Assembly (NCBI GenBank): GCA_007280315.1
Contig: QYQC01000172.1
Span: 1 to 25,655, forward strand
Source: Betaproteobacteria bacterium
GTDB lineage: Bacteria > Pseudomonadota > Gammaproteobacteria > Burkholderiales > SG8-39
DNA: 25,655 bases
Direction of reading: 5' to 3'
Position numbers and translations under genes: made by a program. Shown one piece after another: positions 1-7,106 of the stretch. How positions within the stretch are numbered: position 1 is the stretch's first letter; the number at the start of each line of letters is the position of its first letter. The notes under the pieces are model-generated. The model saw nothing but the letters and a program-made list of their open reading frames with translations. It was not told the DNA's origin and did no database searches.

Positions 1-120
1 CAGTTCGAGATTCGCACCCACCTGCGGCTGATGGACATCATCGACCCGACCGACAAGACCGTGGATGCGCTGATGAAATTGGATCTTCCAGCCGGAGTGG
101 ACGTAGAGATAAAGCTGTAA
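1..120 (+). CDS. rpsJ: 30S ribosomal protein S10, C-terminal part (cut by window start)
   Basis: The first 39 codons and the TAA stop read as the C-terminal third of S10, including the conserved [10 protein letters not shown] segment and an ending in VDVEIKL. S10 is a small-subunit head protein and also serves as NusE in transcription antitermination. It is the first gene of the S10 operon, so the operon promoter and any leader lie upstream, outside this window. A 92-bp gap separates it from rplC. Identity is certain; only the 5' part is missing. Confidence 0.97.
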
Positions 121-212
121 TTGCAGCAAGACACGCACCGATAAAAATCACGGGCGTGAAATGATGATTGCCGGCCAATTGTAGTCGGCGCCTTTTAGCG
201 AAGGGAAAGAAG

Positions 213-896
213 ATGAGCTTAGGATTAGTCGGTCGCAAGGTCGGCATGACCCGCGTATTCACGGACGAAGGCGACTCCGTTCCGGTGACCGTGGTGGACG
301 TGTCCGATAACCGCGTGACCCAGATCAAGACCGCCAAGACCGACGGTTATGTCGCGGTTCAGGTGACTTTCGGCAAGCGCCGCGCCTCGCGCGTGAGCAA
401 ATCTGCAGCCGGCCATTTTGCCAAGGCCGCGGTCGAAGCCGGCCATACGGTGAAGGAATTCCGCGTAACCGATGAGCAACTCGCCAACCTCAAGGTGGGT
501 GGCAAAGTGAGTGTGGATCTGTTCCAGGTGGGGCAGATGGTGGATGTGACGGGAACCTCGCTTGGCAAGGGTTTTTCCGGCGCGATCAAACGCCACCATT
601 TTTCCTCCCAGCGGGCGAGCCACGGTAATTCCAGGTCGCATAACGCCCCGGGTTCAACCGGCATGGCGCAGGATCCGGGCCGCGTGTTCCCGGGAAAACG
701 CATGGCGGGTCAGTTGGGCAATGTAACGCGTACAACCCAGAGTCTGGAGATTGTGCGCATCGATGCCGAACGCCAGCTGCTGCTGATCAAGGGCTCTGTT
801 CCCGGCAGCAAAGGCGGCGACCTGATCGTGCACCCTGCCACCAAGGCGCGTGTGAGAAAAGTCGTTGCCGCGCCGGCCAAGGGAGGCAAGAAATAA
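213..896 (+). CDS. rplC: 50S ribosomal protein L3
   Basis: L3 is an early-assembly large-subunit protein whose long loop reaches toward the peptidyl transferase centre. The 227-residue product starts MSLGLVGRKVGMTRVF, as other proteobacterial L3 do. The loop segment GSTGMAQDPGRVF contains Gln153, which by alignment from memory matches the E. coli glutamine methylated by PrmB. I chose the ATG at 213 over an in-frame ATG at 168 because the AAGGGAAAGAAG Shine-Dalgarno region directly precedes 213 and the extra 15 residues are not L3-like. The stop overlaps the rplD start (TAATG), which implies translational coupling. Confidence 0.98.
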   Translation: MSLGLVGRKVGMTRVFTDEGDSVPVTVVDVSDNRVTQIKTAKTDGYVAVQVTFGKRRASRVSKSAAGHFAKAAVEAGHTVKEFRVTDEQLANLKVGGKVSVDLFQVGQMVDVTGTSLGKGFSGAIKRHHFSSQRASHGNSRSHNAPGSTGMAQDPGRVFPGKRMAGQLGNVTRTTQSLEIVRIDAERQLLLIKGSVPGSKGGDLIVHPATKARVRKVVAAPAKGGKK

Positions 897-1519
897 TGGA
901 ACTCAAACTGATTGATGCCAAAGGCCAGTCGGCTTCGACCATGGCTGCATCCGACGCCCTGTTCGCACGCGACTACAACGAGCCGCTGATCCATCAGGTG
1001 GTCACCGCCTATCAGGCCAATGCCCGCCAGGGGACGCGGGCGCAGAAGGGACGTGCTGAAATTGCCAAATCCACGCGCAAGCCGTGGCGCCAGAAGGGCA
1101 CCGGACGCGCTCGCGCTGGCATGGCCTCCAGCCCACTGTGGCGAGGCGGCGGCAGGATTTTCCCGTCGAGCCCGGAAGAGAACTTCACACAGAAGCTGAA
1201 CAAGAAGATGTACCGCGCCGGCGTGGCGTCGATTCTGTCGCAGCTGGCGCGCGAAGACCGGCTCAAGGTGGTCGAGGATTTCGTCCTGGAAGCGCCGAAG
1301 ACCAAGCTGTTCCTGCAGAAAGTGAAAGACATGGGCGTCGCCAATTCGCTCCTGCTCATTACCGACGAGCTCGACGACAATCTGGTTTTGTCCTCGAGAA
1401 ACCTGCCCAATGTTCTAGTGCTGGAAGTGTCCGAAGCCGATCCGGTGTCGCTCATCCGCTATCAGAACGTGATCCTGACGCGCAAGGCGGTCAGCAAATT
1501 CGAGGAGATGCTGGGATGA
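896..1519 (+). CDS. rplD: 50S ribosomal protein L4
   Basis: The 207-residue product is full length for bacterial L4. The extended rRNA-binding loop is plain around residues 62-92 (KPWRQKGTGRARAG, then PLWRGGGRIF); in the ribosome this loop lines the peptide exit tunnel. In E. coli L4 also represses its own operon through the S10 leader; whether that happens here cannot be judged because the leader is outside the window. The start codon shares a base with the rplC stop, and the stop overlaps the rplW ATG by four bases (ATGA). Confidence 0.98.
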   Translation: MELKLIDAKGQSASTMAASDALFARDYNEPLIHQVVTAYQANARQGTRAQKGRAEIAKSTRKPWRQKGTGRARAGMASSPLWRGGGRIFPSSPEENFTQKLNKKMYRAGVASILSQLAREDRLKVVEDFVLEAPKTKLFLQKVKDMGVANSLLLITDELDDNLVLSSRNLPNVLVLEVSEADPVSLIRYQNVILTRKAVSKFEEMLG

Positions 1520-1857
1520 ACGCGCCACAAACAAGCAAAACCCCGGCTAAACCCGCGGCTAAGAACCCGCAGCGTCTGATGCAGGTTCTGCTCGCTCCGC
1601 AGGTGTCGGAGAAGAGCACCTATGTCGCAGAGAAGAACGAGCAGGTGGTATTCCGCGTGGTCGGGAATGCAACCAAACCGGAGATCAAGGCCGCAGTCGA
1701 GTTGTTGTTCAAGGTCGAGGTCGAAAGCGTGCAGGTCGCTAACGTCAAGGGCAAGCAAAAGCGCTTCGGCAAAATGACCGGCCGGCGCAAAGACTGGAAA
1801 AAGGCCTATGTGTGCCTGAAGCCCGGGCAGGAAATCAACTTTCACGCGGCGGAGTAG
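1516..1857 (+). CDS. rplW: 50S ribosomal protein L23
   Basis: L23 sits at the exit-tunnel rim and is the docking site for trigger factor and SRP. The ATG at 1516 overlaps the rplD stop, giving 113 residues. The core begins near residue 17 (LMQVLLAPQVSEKST) and includes the family signature region around VKGKQKRFGKMTGRRKDWKKAYV. Compared with the roughly 100-residue E. coli protein there is an extra N-terminal stretch of about 16 residues rich in Ala, Lys, Pro and Thr. An open frame extends upstream to 1084, but that part is only rplD read in another frame. rplB follows after 3 bp. Confidence 0.97.
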   Translation: MNAPQTSKTPAKPAAKNPQRLMQVLLAPQVSEKSTYVAEKNEQVVFRVVGNATKPEIKAAVELLFKVEVESVQVANVKGKQKRFGKMTGRRKDWKKAYVCLKPGQEINFHAAE

Positions 1858-1860
1858 AAC

Positions 1861-2688
1861 ATGGCACTCGTCAAGGTCAAACCCACCTCACCCGGCCGCC
1901 GTTCGCTGGTCAAGGTCGTCAACCCGGATCTGCACAAAGGCAAGCCGCATGCGCCTTTGCTTGAGCCGCAGTCGCGCCGCGCCGGACGCAACAACAGCGG
2001 CCATATCACCATGCGCCACCAGGGCGGCGGCCACAAGCAGCATTATCGTATCGTCGATTTCAAACGCGCCAAGGACGGCATCACGGCCAAGGTCGAGCGC
2101 CTGGAATACGATCCCAACCGCAGCGCCAATCTGGCCCTGCTGTGCTACACCGACGGCGAGCGGCGCTATATCATTGCGCCCAAAGGCGTCGCCGTGGGCG
2201 CCTTGCTTATGTCCGGCGTGGAAGCGCCGATCAAGCCGGGCAATACGCTGCCACTGCGCAATATTCCGGTCGGTACCACCGTACATTGCGTCGAGATGCT
2301 GCCCGGAAAGGGCGCGCAAATCGCGCGCGCTGCCGGCACCTCGGTGCAGTTGCTCGCGCGCGAGGGCAGTTATGCCCAGTTGCGCCTGCGCTCGGGTGAG
2401 GTGCGCAAGGTGCACATCGAGTGCCGCGCCACCATCGGCGAGGTCGGCAACGAAGAACATTCACTGGAATCGGTGGGCAAGGCCGGCCGCATGCGCTGGC
2501 GCGGCGTGCGCCCGACAGTGCGCGGCGTGGCGATGAACCCGGTCGACCACCCGCATGGGGGTGGCGAAGGCAAGACCGCCGCCGGCCGGCATCCGGTCAG
2601 TCCCTGGGGCACGCTTACCAAGGGCTACCGCACGCGCAAGAACAAACGCACCAGCGGCATGATCATCAATCGCCGTAACAAGAAATAG
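1861..2688 (+). CDS. rplB: 50S ribosomal protein L2
   Basis: L2 is required for subunit association and peptidyl transferase activity. The 275-residue product has the normal length, and the hallmark NPVDHPHGGGEGK segment (His230 and His232) near the C-terminus is intact; the equivalent histidine is functionally essential in E. coli L2. The N-terminal RNA-binding region (GRNNSGHITMRHQGGGHK) is also conserved. It starts 3 bp after the rplW stop and is followed 10 bp later by rpsS, with the AGGATAGGAC stretch serving as the next ribosome binding site. Confidence 0.98.
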   Translation: MALVKVKPTSPGRRSLVKVVNPDLHKGKPHAPLLEPQSRRAGRNNSGHITMRHQGGGHKQHYRIVDFKRAKDGITAKVERLEYDPNRSANLALLCYTDGERRYIIAPKGVAVGALLMSGVEAPIKPGNTLPLRNIPVGTTVHCVEMLPGKGAQIARAAGTSVQLLAREGSYAQLRLRSGEVRKVHIECRATIGEVGNEEHSLESVGKAGRMRWRGVRPTVRGVAMNPVDHPHGGGEGKTAAGRHPVSPWGTLTKGYRTRKNKRTSGMIINRRNKK

Positions 2689-2698
2689 AGGATAGGAC

Positions 2699-3016
2699 AT
2701 GGGACGTTCAGTCAAGAAAGGCCCGTTCGTTGACCACCATTTGGTGGGCAAGGTGGACAAGGTGCGCGGCAGCGGCGACAAGCGGCCGATCAAGACCTGG
2801 TCGCGTCGCTCCACCATTCTGCCGGATTTTGTCGGCCTGACCATCGCGGTGCATAACGGCAGGCAGCATATCCCGGTCTATATTTCCGAGAACATGGTCG
2901 GTCACAAGCTTGGCGAGTTCGCGCTTACGCGCACGTTCAAGAGCCACTCGGCCGACAGAAAAGTCGCAGCGCCCGGTGGCGGTACCCCCGCACCCGCTGC
3001 AGCAGCGAAGAAATAG
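2699..3016 (+). CDS. rpsS: 30S ribosomal protein S19 with short C-terminal extension
   Basis: S19 binds the head of the 30S subunit with S13 near the A site. The start MGRSVKKGPFVD and the conserved GHKLGEFALTRTF segment identify it. The protein is 105 residues, against about 92 in E. coli. The additional C-terminal 13 or so residues are Ala, Pro, Gly and Lys (AAPGGGTPAPAAAAKK), a low-complexity tail like those on other proteins of this operon. Spacing to rplV is 11 bp, containing an AGGAG ribosome binding site. Confidence 0.97.
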   Translation: MGRSVKKGPFVDHHLVGKVDKVRGSGDKRPIKTWSRRSTILPDFVGLTIAVHNGRQHIPVYISENMVGHKLGEFALTRTFKSHSADRKVAAPGGGTPAPAAAAKK

Positions 3017-3027
3017 GAGTGACAGCC

Positions 3028-3429
3028 ATGCAGACCAGAGCCAGCTTGCGCGGAGTTCGCCTGTCGGCGCAGAAAGGACGGCTCGTCGCCGACCAGATCC
3101 GCGGCCTAGCGGTGGACAAGGCGCTTAACGTCCTTGCGTTCAGCCCGAAGAAGGGCGCCAAGATCATAAAGAAGGTGCTGGAGTCGGCGATAGCCAACGC
3201 CGAGCACAATGACGGCGCCGATATCGACGAGCTCAAGGTGCAGACCATCTACGTCGAACAGGCCTCGATGCTCAAGCGTTTTCACGCGCGCGCCAAAGGC
3301 CGCGGCAACCGCATCAACAAGCACTCCTGCCATATTTTCATCACCGTTGGCGACGAGGTCAAAGCAAAGCGCAGCTCGACCACAACCGTAGCTAAAGCGC
3401 GCGCGGCCGATGCCGTGGCCAAGAAATAA
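3028..3429 (+). CDS. rplV: 50S ribosomal protein L22 with C-terminal extension
   Basis: L22 lines the exit tunnel with a long beta-hairpin. I place the start at ATG 3028 (MQTRASLRGVRLSAQKGRLV), which lies 8 bp after AGGAG at 3015-3019; a GTG at 3019 would overlap that ribosome binding site. The product has 133 residues, roughly 22 more than the 110-residue E. coli protein. The excess follows the conserved HIFITVGD end of the fold and is rich in Lys, Ala, Thr and Ser. The hairpin segment RFHARAKGRGNRI is intact. Confidence 0.97.
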   Translation: MQTRASLRGVRLSAQKGRLVADQIRGLAVDKALNVLAFSPKKGAKIIKKVLESAIANAEHNDGADIDELKVQTIYVEQASMLKRFHARAKGRGNRINKHSCHIFITVGDEVKAKRSSTTTVAKARAADAVAKK

Positions 3430-3438
3430 GGGACAGTC

Positions 3439-4362
3439 ATGGGACAAAAAATCCACCCGATCGGGTTCCGCCTCGCAGTCAACAAGAACTGGGGTTCGCG
3501 CTGGTATGCCAACAGCAAGAACTTCGGTGCCATGCTTAACGAAGACCTGAAAGTACGTGACTATCTGAAGAAAAAGCTTGCCCACGCCTCGGTCGGCCGC
3601 GTCGTGATCGAGCGTCCGGCCAAGGACGCCCGCATTACCATCCATAGCGCCCGTCCCGGCGTCGTAATCGGCAAGAAGGGCGAAGACATCGAGGTGCTGA
3701 AGGCAGAGCTGCGCAAAATTCTGGGCGTACAAATGGTGCACGTAAACATCGAGGAGATCAGAAAACCCGAGATCGATGCCCAGCTTATCGCCGATTCCAT
3801 CGCGCAGCAGCTGGAAAAGCGCATCATGTTCCGCCGTGCAATGAAACGCGCGATGCAGAACGCCATGCGCCTTGGCGCGCAGGGAATCAAAATCGCGAGC
3901 TCGGGCAGGCTCAACGGCATCGAGATTGCACGCAATGAGTGGTATCGCGAGGGCCGCGTGCCGTTGCATACTCTGCGTGCCGATATCGATTACGGCTTCG
4001 GCGAAGCCAAGACCACCTACGGCATAATCGGGATCAAGGTGTGGGTGTACAAAGGCGAGACTGTGGGCAAGAACGAACAGCCCCTCGCCGTGCCCGGCTC
4101 GGCGCCCGAAGAGACACCGGCGCCGAAGAGAGCGCGAAAGGCACCGGCGCCGGCGCCCAGGCCTGAGGTCGCTGCGCCCAAACCCGAAGGCGACGCGAAA
4201 CCCAAGGCAGCGACGCGCGCACGCAAGAAGCCTGTAGCGGCTGATGCAGCCAAGGACGGCGATGCTTCGAAGAAGGCCGAAGGAACGACCGGCGAACCCG
4301 CCAAACCCGCGGCCAAGGCCAAGACTACGGTCAGGCGCGTGACGAAGAAGACAGGAGCGTAA
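3439..4362 (+). CDS. rpsC: 30S ribosomal protein S3 with long C-terminal tail
   Basis: S3 lies at the mRNA entry channel and contributes to mRNA helicase activity. The N-terminal KH domain carries its GxxG loop in VIGKKGEDI (Gly78-Gly81), and the C-terminal core ends near VWVYKGE at about residue 211. The protein is 307 residues, against 233 in E. coli: from about residue 215 a tail of roughly 90 residues made mainly of Ala, Lys, Pro, Arg and Glu follows. Betaproteobacterial S3 is often longer than the enterobacterial protein, so the tail is probably genuine. rplP starts 1 bp after the stop. Confidence 0.97.
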   Translation: MGQKIHPIGFRLAVNKNWGSRWYANSKNFGAMLNEDLKVRDYLKKKLAHASVGRVVIERPAKDARITIHSARPGVVIGKKGEDIEVLKAELRKILGVQMVHVNIEEIRKPEIDAQLIADSIAQQLEKRIMFRRAMKRAMQNAMRLGAQGIKIASSGRLNGIEIARNEWYREGRVPLHTLRADIDYGFGEAKTTYGIIGIKVWVYKGETVGKNEQPLAVPGSAPEETPAPKRARKAPAPAPRPEVAAPKPEGDAKPKAATRARKKPVAADAAKDGDASKKAEGTTGEPAKPAAKAKTTVRRVTKKTGA

Positions 4363-4363
4363 T

Positions 4364-4777
4364 ATGCTTCAACCAGCGAGGACTAAATACCGCAAGCAGC
4401 AAAAAGGCCGCAACAAGGGCATTGCTACGCGCGGCAACAAGGTGGCTTTCGGCGAATTTGGTCTCAAGGCCATCGGACGTGGCCGCCTGACTGCGCGTCA
4501 AATCGAGGCCGCGCGCCGTGCCATGACGCGCCACATCAAGCGCGGCGGTCGCATCTGGATCCGCATATTCCCGGACAAGCCGATTTCGCAGAAACCGGCC
4601 GAGGTGCGCATGGGCAACGGCAAAGGTAATCCGGAATATTTCGTGGCCGAGATTGTTCCGGGCAAAGTGCTGTACGAAATGGACGGCGTGGACGAGGTGC
4701 TGGCGCGGCAGGCTTTTCGTCTGGCCTCCGCCAAGCTGCCGATCGCCACCGCGTTCGTCCACCGTTTAGTGGGGTAG
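4364..4777 (+). CDS. rplP: 50S ribosomal protein L16
   Basis: L16 organises the A-site region of the large subunit. The 137-residue product begins MLQPARTKYRKQQKGR and contains the conserved RGGRIWIRIFPDKPIS segment; that region in E. coli contains the arginine hydroxylated by YcfD (RoxA). GNGKGNPEYFVAEI is also typical. Length is normal. It starts 1 bp after rpsC and ends 4 bp before rpmC, so it should be translated in step with its neighbours. Confidence 0.98.
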   Translation: MLQPARTKYRKQQKGRNKGIATRGNKVAFGEFGLKAIGRGRLTARQIEAARRAMTRHIKRGGRIWIRIFPDKPISQKPAEVRMGNGKGNPEYFVAEIVPGKVLYEMDGVDEVLARQAFRLASAKLPIATAFVHRLVG

Positions 4778-4781
4778 ACCG

Positions 4782-4976
4782 ATGAAACCGAGTGAACTAC
4801 GCGCGAAGGACATGGCGCAACTGAACCAGGAATTGACCGACCTGCTGAAGGCGCAATTCAGCCTTCGCATGCAGGTTGCGACACAGCAGCTGACCAATAA
4901 CAGCCAGCTGAAGAAGACCCGCCGCGATATCGCGCGGGTACGCACGATCATTGCACAGAAGGTGGCAGACTCATGA
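4782..4976 (+). CDS. rpmC: 50S ribosomal protein L29
   Basis: This small 64-residue protein is almost entirely helical and has the expected L29 pattern: MKPSELRAKDMAQLNQEL, then FSLRMQVATQQLTNNSQLKKTRRDIARVRTI split over two helices. It sits near the exit tunnel beside L23. Its stop codon overlaps the rpsQ start by four bases (ATGA). Confidence 0.97.
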   Translation: MKPSELRAKDMAQLNQELTDLLKAQFSLRMQVATQQLTNNSQLKKTRRDIARVRTIIAQKVADS

Positions 4977-5254
4977 GCGATACCCAGACAACCAAGGCAA
5001 AAAAGGTCGTGCGCGCGCTGACCGGGCGCGTGGTCAGCGACAAGATGAACAAGACCGTAACGGTGTTGATCGAACGTCGGGTACGCCATCCGCTGGTGGG
5101 CAAAATCGTGACCCGCTCCAGGAAATATCACGCCCACGCGGAGAACAACGAGTACAAGACGGGCGATCTGGTCATGATCGAGGAGACGCGCCCGATATCC
5201 AAGACCAAGGCGTGGAAAGTCACCAGGCTGGTGGAGAAGGGCAAGATCATTTAA
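4973..5254 (+). CDS. rpsQ: 30S ribosomal protein S17, last gene of the S10 part
   Basis: S17 is an OB-fold protein that binds 16S rRNA early in assembly. The 93-residue product shows the family pattern LTGRVVSDKMNKTVTVLIERR followed by HPLVGKIVTRSRKYHAHAE. The first 12 or so residues are a hydrophilic extension compared with E. coli. It overlaps rpmC by 4 bp. A 177-bp non-coding stretch with a promoter follows, marking the boundary between the S10 and spc parts. Confidence 0.97.
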   Translation: MSDTQTTKAKKVVRALTGRVVSDKMNKTVTVLIERRVRHPLVGKIVTRSRKYHAHAENNEYKTGDLVMIEETRPISKTKAWKVTRLVEKGKII

Positions 5255-5268
5255 AACGTACAAATTCG

Positions 5269-5297
5269 TTGCCCCGTCTCAATCGGCCGGGTATAAT
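5269..5297 (+). promoter_or_regulatory. Sigma-70 promoter of the spc part (upstream of rplN)
   Basis: TTGCCC at 5269-5274 and a perfect TATAAT at 5292-5297 are separated by 17 bp. This is the best promoter match in the window. Its position between rpsQ and rplN matches the spc promoter of E. coli. Transcription should begin near 5304 and give a leader of about 128 nt before rplN. Confidence 0.82.
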
Positions 5298-5341
5298 GCA
5301 ACGCTTTTCGCGATAGCGATTCGCCACTGGCTGGAGCGTTC

Positions 5342-5396
5342 AACCCAAACGGGTTCCAAGACTGACCGCAACGCGCTGTATGCACCAGAGGGTGCA
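5342..5396 (+). promoter_or_regulatory. Two hairpins in the rplN leader
   Basis: AACCC (5342-5346) can pair with GGGTT (5351-5355) over a 4-nt loop, and TGCACC (5381-5386) pairs perfectly with GGTGCA (5391-5396) over AGAG. Both lie between the spc promoter and the rplN ribosome binding site near 5418-5425. Neither is followed by a T-run, so they do not look like terminators. A role in autogenous control or RNA stability is inference. Confidence 0.5.
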
Positions 5397-5431
5397 GGCG
5401 CAACCGGTTCAAGTTGGAGAGGAAACAAACC

Positions 5432-5800
5432 ATGATTCAGATGCAAACTGTATTGGATGTTGCCGACAACACTGGTGCGCGCGCGGTGATGTGCATCAAG
5501 GTGCTGGGCGGCTCGAAGCGGCGCTACGCCGGAATCGGCGATGTGATCAAGGTCAGCATCAAGGACTGCGCTCCGCGTGGACGTGTGAAGAAAGGCGAAG
5601 TCTACAGTGCCGTGGTGGTGCGTACCGCGAAGGGCGTGCGCCGCGCGGACGGATCGCTGATCAGGTTCGACAGCAATGCTGCAGTTCTGCTGAATGCGAA
5701 ACTAGAGTCGATCGGCACGCGTATTTTCGGGCCGGTGACGCGCGAACTGCGCAATGAACGATTCATGAAGATCGTCTCGCTCGCGCCAGAGGTTTTGTAA
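5432..5800 (+). CDS. rplN: 50S ribosomal protein L14
   Basis: L14 is a beta-barrel protein at the subunit interface; the family is 122 residues and so is this product. It begins MIQMQTVLDVADNTGARAVMCIKVLGG, split here by no gaps, and ends with the usual RFMKIVSLAPEVL. I chose ATG 5432, preceded by GGAGAGGAAAC, rather than a TTG at 5414 that would add six atypical residues. It is first in the spc part, and unusually a 105-bp gap separates it from rplX. Confidence 0.98.
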   Translation: MIQMQTVLDVADNTGARAVMCIKVLGGSKRRYAGIGDVIKVSIKDCAPRGRVKKGEVYSAVVVRTAKGVRRADGSLIRFDSNAAVLLNAKLESIGTRIFGPVTRELRNERFMKIVSLAPEVL

Positions 5801-5820
5801 TAGACGGGTCGATGAACCAT

Positions 5821-5856
5821 TGGGTCTGGGAAAGAGGCGGATACCCACCCTTTTCC
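5821..5856 (+). promoter_or_regulatory. Candidate RNA structure between rplN and rplX
   Basis: The 105-bp gap contains two interleaved complementary pairs: TGGGT (5821-5825) with ACCCA (5843-5847), and GGAAAGAGG (5829-5837) with CCTTTTCC (5849-5856) allowing one bulged G. The order of the arms gives the topology of an H-type pseudoknot, or else two alternative hairpins. The 1-nt gap at 5848 would make a full pseudoknot tight. No promoter is obvious here. The structure is seen only as complementarity; function is unknown. Confidence 0.35.
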
Positions 5857-5905
5857 ACCAACCCCGGGTAACTCCCCAAAGTTAGGAATATAGGAATCGA
5901 AGGCC

Positions 5906-6223
5906 ATGCAAAAGATTCGAAAAGGTGACGACGTGATCGTCATTACCGGCAAGGACAAGGGCAAGCGCGGCACGGTGCTGCGTTGCGTCGACGAACGGCA
6001 CCTGCTGGTTGAGGGGATTAACCGCGCGAAGAAACACCAGAAACCGAACCCGATGAAGAGCCAGACCGGCGGCATCGTGGACCTGGACATGCCGATCGAC
6101 GTCTCCAACGTCGCGCTGTTCAACCCGCAGACGCAAAAAGGTGACCGCGTCGGCATCAAGACGCTGGAGGACGGACGCAAAGTGCGTATTTTCAAGTCCA
6201 ACGGCGAAGTAGTGGACGCCTGA
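5906..6223 (+). CDS. rplX: 50S ribosomal protein L24
   Basis: L24 initiates assembly of the large subunit and sits near the tunnel exit. The 105-residue product contains a clear KOW motif at its N-terminus (IRKGDDVIVITGKDKGKRG, with the following TVLRC) and the family segment KSQTGGIVDLDMPIDVSNVAL split over two strands. Length is normal. rplE follows after 13 bp with a GAGAGA ribosome binding site. Confidence 0.97.
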   Translation: MQKIRKGDDVIVITGKDKGKRGTVLRCVDERHLLVEGINRAKKHQKPNPMKSQTGGIVDLDMPIDVSNVALFNPQTQKGDRVGIKTLEDGRKVRIFKSNGEVVDA

Positions 6224-6236
6224 GAGAGAAAACGCT

Positions 6237-6776
6237 ATGGCACGCTTATACAGCTTTTACAAAGAGACGGTAGTGCCCGACATGGTTAAGAAATTCGGGT
6301 ACAAAACGGCGATGCAGGTTCCGCGCATCCAAAAGATCACGCTCAACATGGGCGTGGGTGAGGCCGTCAACGACAAGAAGATCATGGACAACGCCGTCGG
6401 CGACATGACAAAAATTGCCGGGCAGAAGCCGGTGGTGACATTGTCGAAAAAACCGATAGCCGGTTTCAAGATCCGCAAGGACCTCCCGATCGGTTGTATG
6501 GTGACCCTGCGCGGCACACGCATGTACGAATTTCTCGACCGACTGGTAAGCATTGCGATACCGCGGATCCGGGATTTTCGCGGCCTGTCGCAGCGGGCCT
6601 TCGACGGCCGCGGCAACTACAACCTCGGAGTGAAAGAGCAGATTATTTTTCCCGAAGTCGAGTACGACAAGATTGATGCCCTGCGTGGCATGAATATCAG
6701 CATCACCACCACAGCGAAGACCGACGACGAAGCCAAAGCGCTGCTCGCCGCCTTCAAATTTCCGTTCAAGACCTGA
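6237..6776 (+). CDS. rplE: 50S ribosomal protein L5
   Basis: L5 binds 5S rRNA in the central protuberance and touches the P-site tRNA. The 179-residue protein is exactly the usual length. The signature KITLNMGVGEAVNDKK is present near residue 32, and the 5S-binding part TLRGTRMYEFLDRL plus FRGLSQRAFDGRGNYNLG follow. In E. coli the start of this gene is the target of S8 feedback repression; I did not find a sequence here that I could call an S8 site by eye. Confidence 0.98.
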   Translation: MARLYSFYKETVVPDMVKKFGYKTAMQVPRIQKITLNMGVGEAVNDKKIMDNAVGDMTKIAGQKPVVTLSKKPIAGFKIRKDLPIGCMVTLRGTRMYEFLDRLVSIAIPRIRDFRGLSQRAFDGRGNYNLGVKEQIIFPEVEYDKIDALRGMNISITTTAKTDDEAKALLAAFKFPFKT

Positions 6777-6787
6777 AGGATTGCGCC

Positions 6788-7093
6788 ATGGCAAAAACCG
6801 CAGTCATCAACCGTAACGAAAAGCGCCGCAAGACCGTGAAGAAATTCGAGGTCAAACGTGCGGCGCTGCTCGCGATCATCAACGATTTCAAACAGCCCGA
6901 AGACGAGCGCATGGCGGCGCGCCTGCAGTTGCAGCGACTGCCGCGTAACGCGAGTCCGTCGCGGCTGCGCAACCGCTGCAAGCTGACAGGCCGCCCGCGC
7001 GGCGTGTATAGCAAGTTCGGCTTGGGCCGCAACAAGCTGCGTGATATCGCCATGCGCGGCGAAATCCCCGGCATGACCAAAGCCAGCTGGTGA
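6788..7093 (+). CDS. rpsN: 30S ribosomal protein S14 (zinc-free type)
   Basis: S14 sits in the 30S head. This 101-residue form is the long, zinc-independent version usual in proteobacteria: there is no CxxC pair, only a single Cys in NRCKLTGRPRGVYSKFG. The C-terminal LRDIAMRGEIPGMTKASW is the standard ending. It lies 11 bp after rplE and 13 bp before rpsH. Confidence 0.98.
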   Translation: MAKTAVINRNEKRRKTVKKFEVKRAALLAIINDFKQPEDERMAARLQLQRLPRNASPSRLRNRCKLTGRPRGVYSKFGLGRNKLRDIAMRGEIPGMTKASW

Positions 7094-7106
7094 GAGGAGA
7101 CAAAGC

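Noticed and set aside
168..212. Earlier ATG for rplC
   Set aside because: Adds 15 residues unlike L3 and would put the good ribosome binding site inside the gene.
1084..1515. Upstream extension of the rplW frame into rplD
   Set aside because: The added sequence is rplD in another frame. The ATG at 1516 gives a normal L23.
4081..4362. S3 tail as a frameshift artefact
   Set aside because: The frame continues cleanly to a stop 1 bp before rplP, with composition like tails on neighbouring proteins, so a real extension is more likely.
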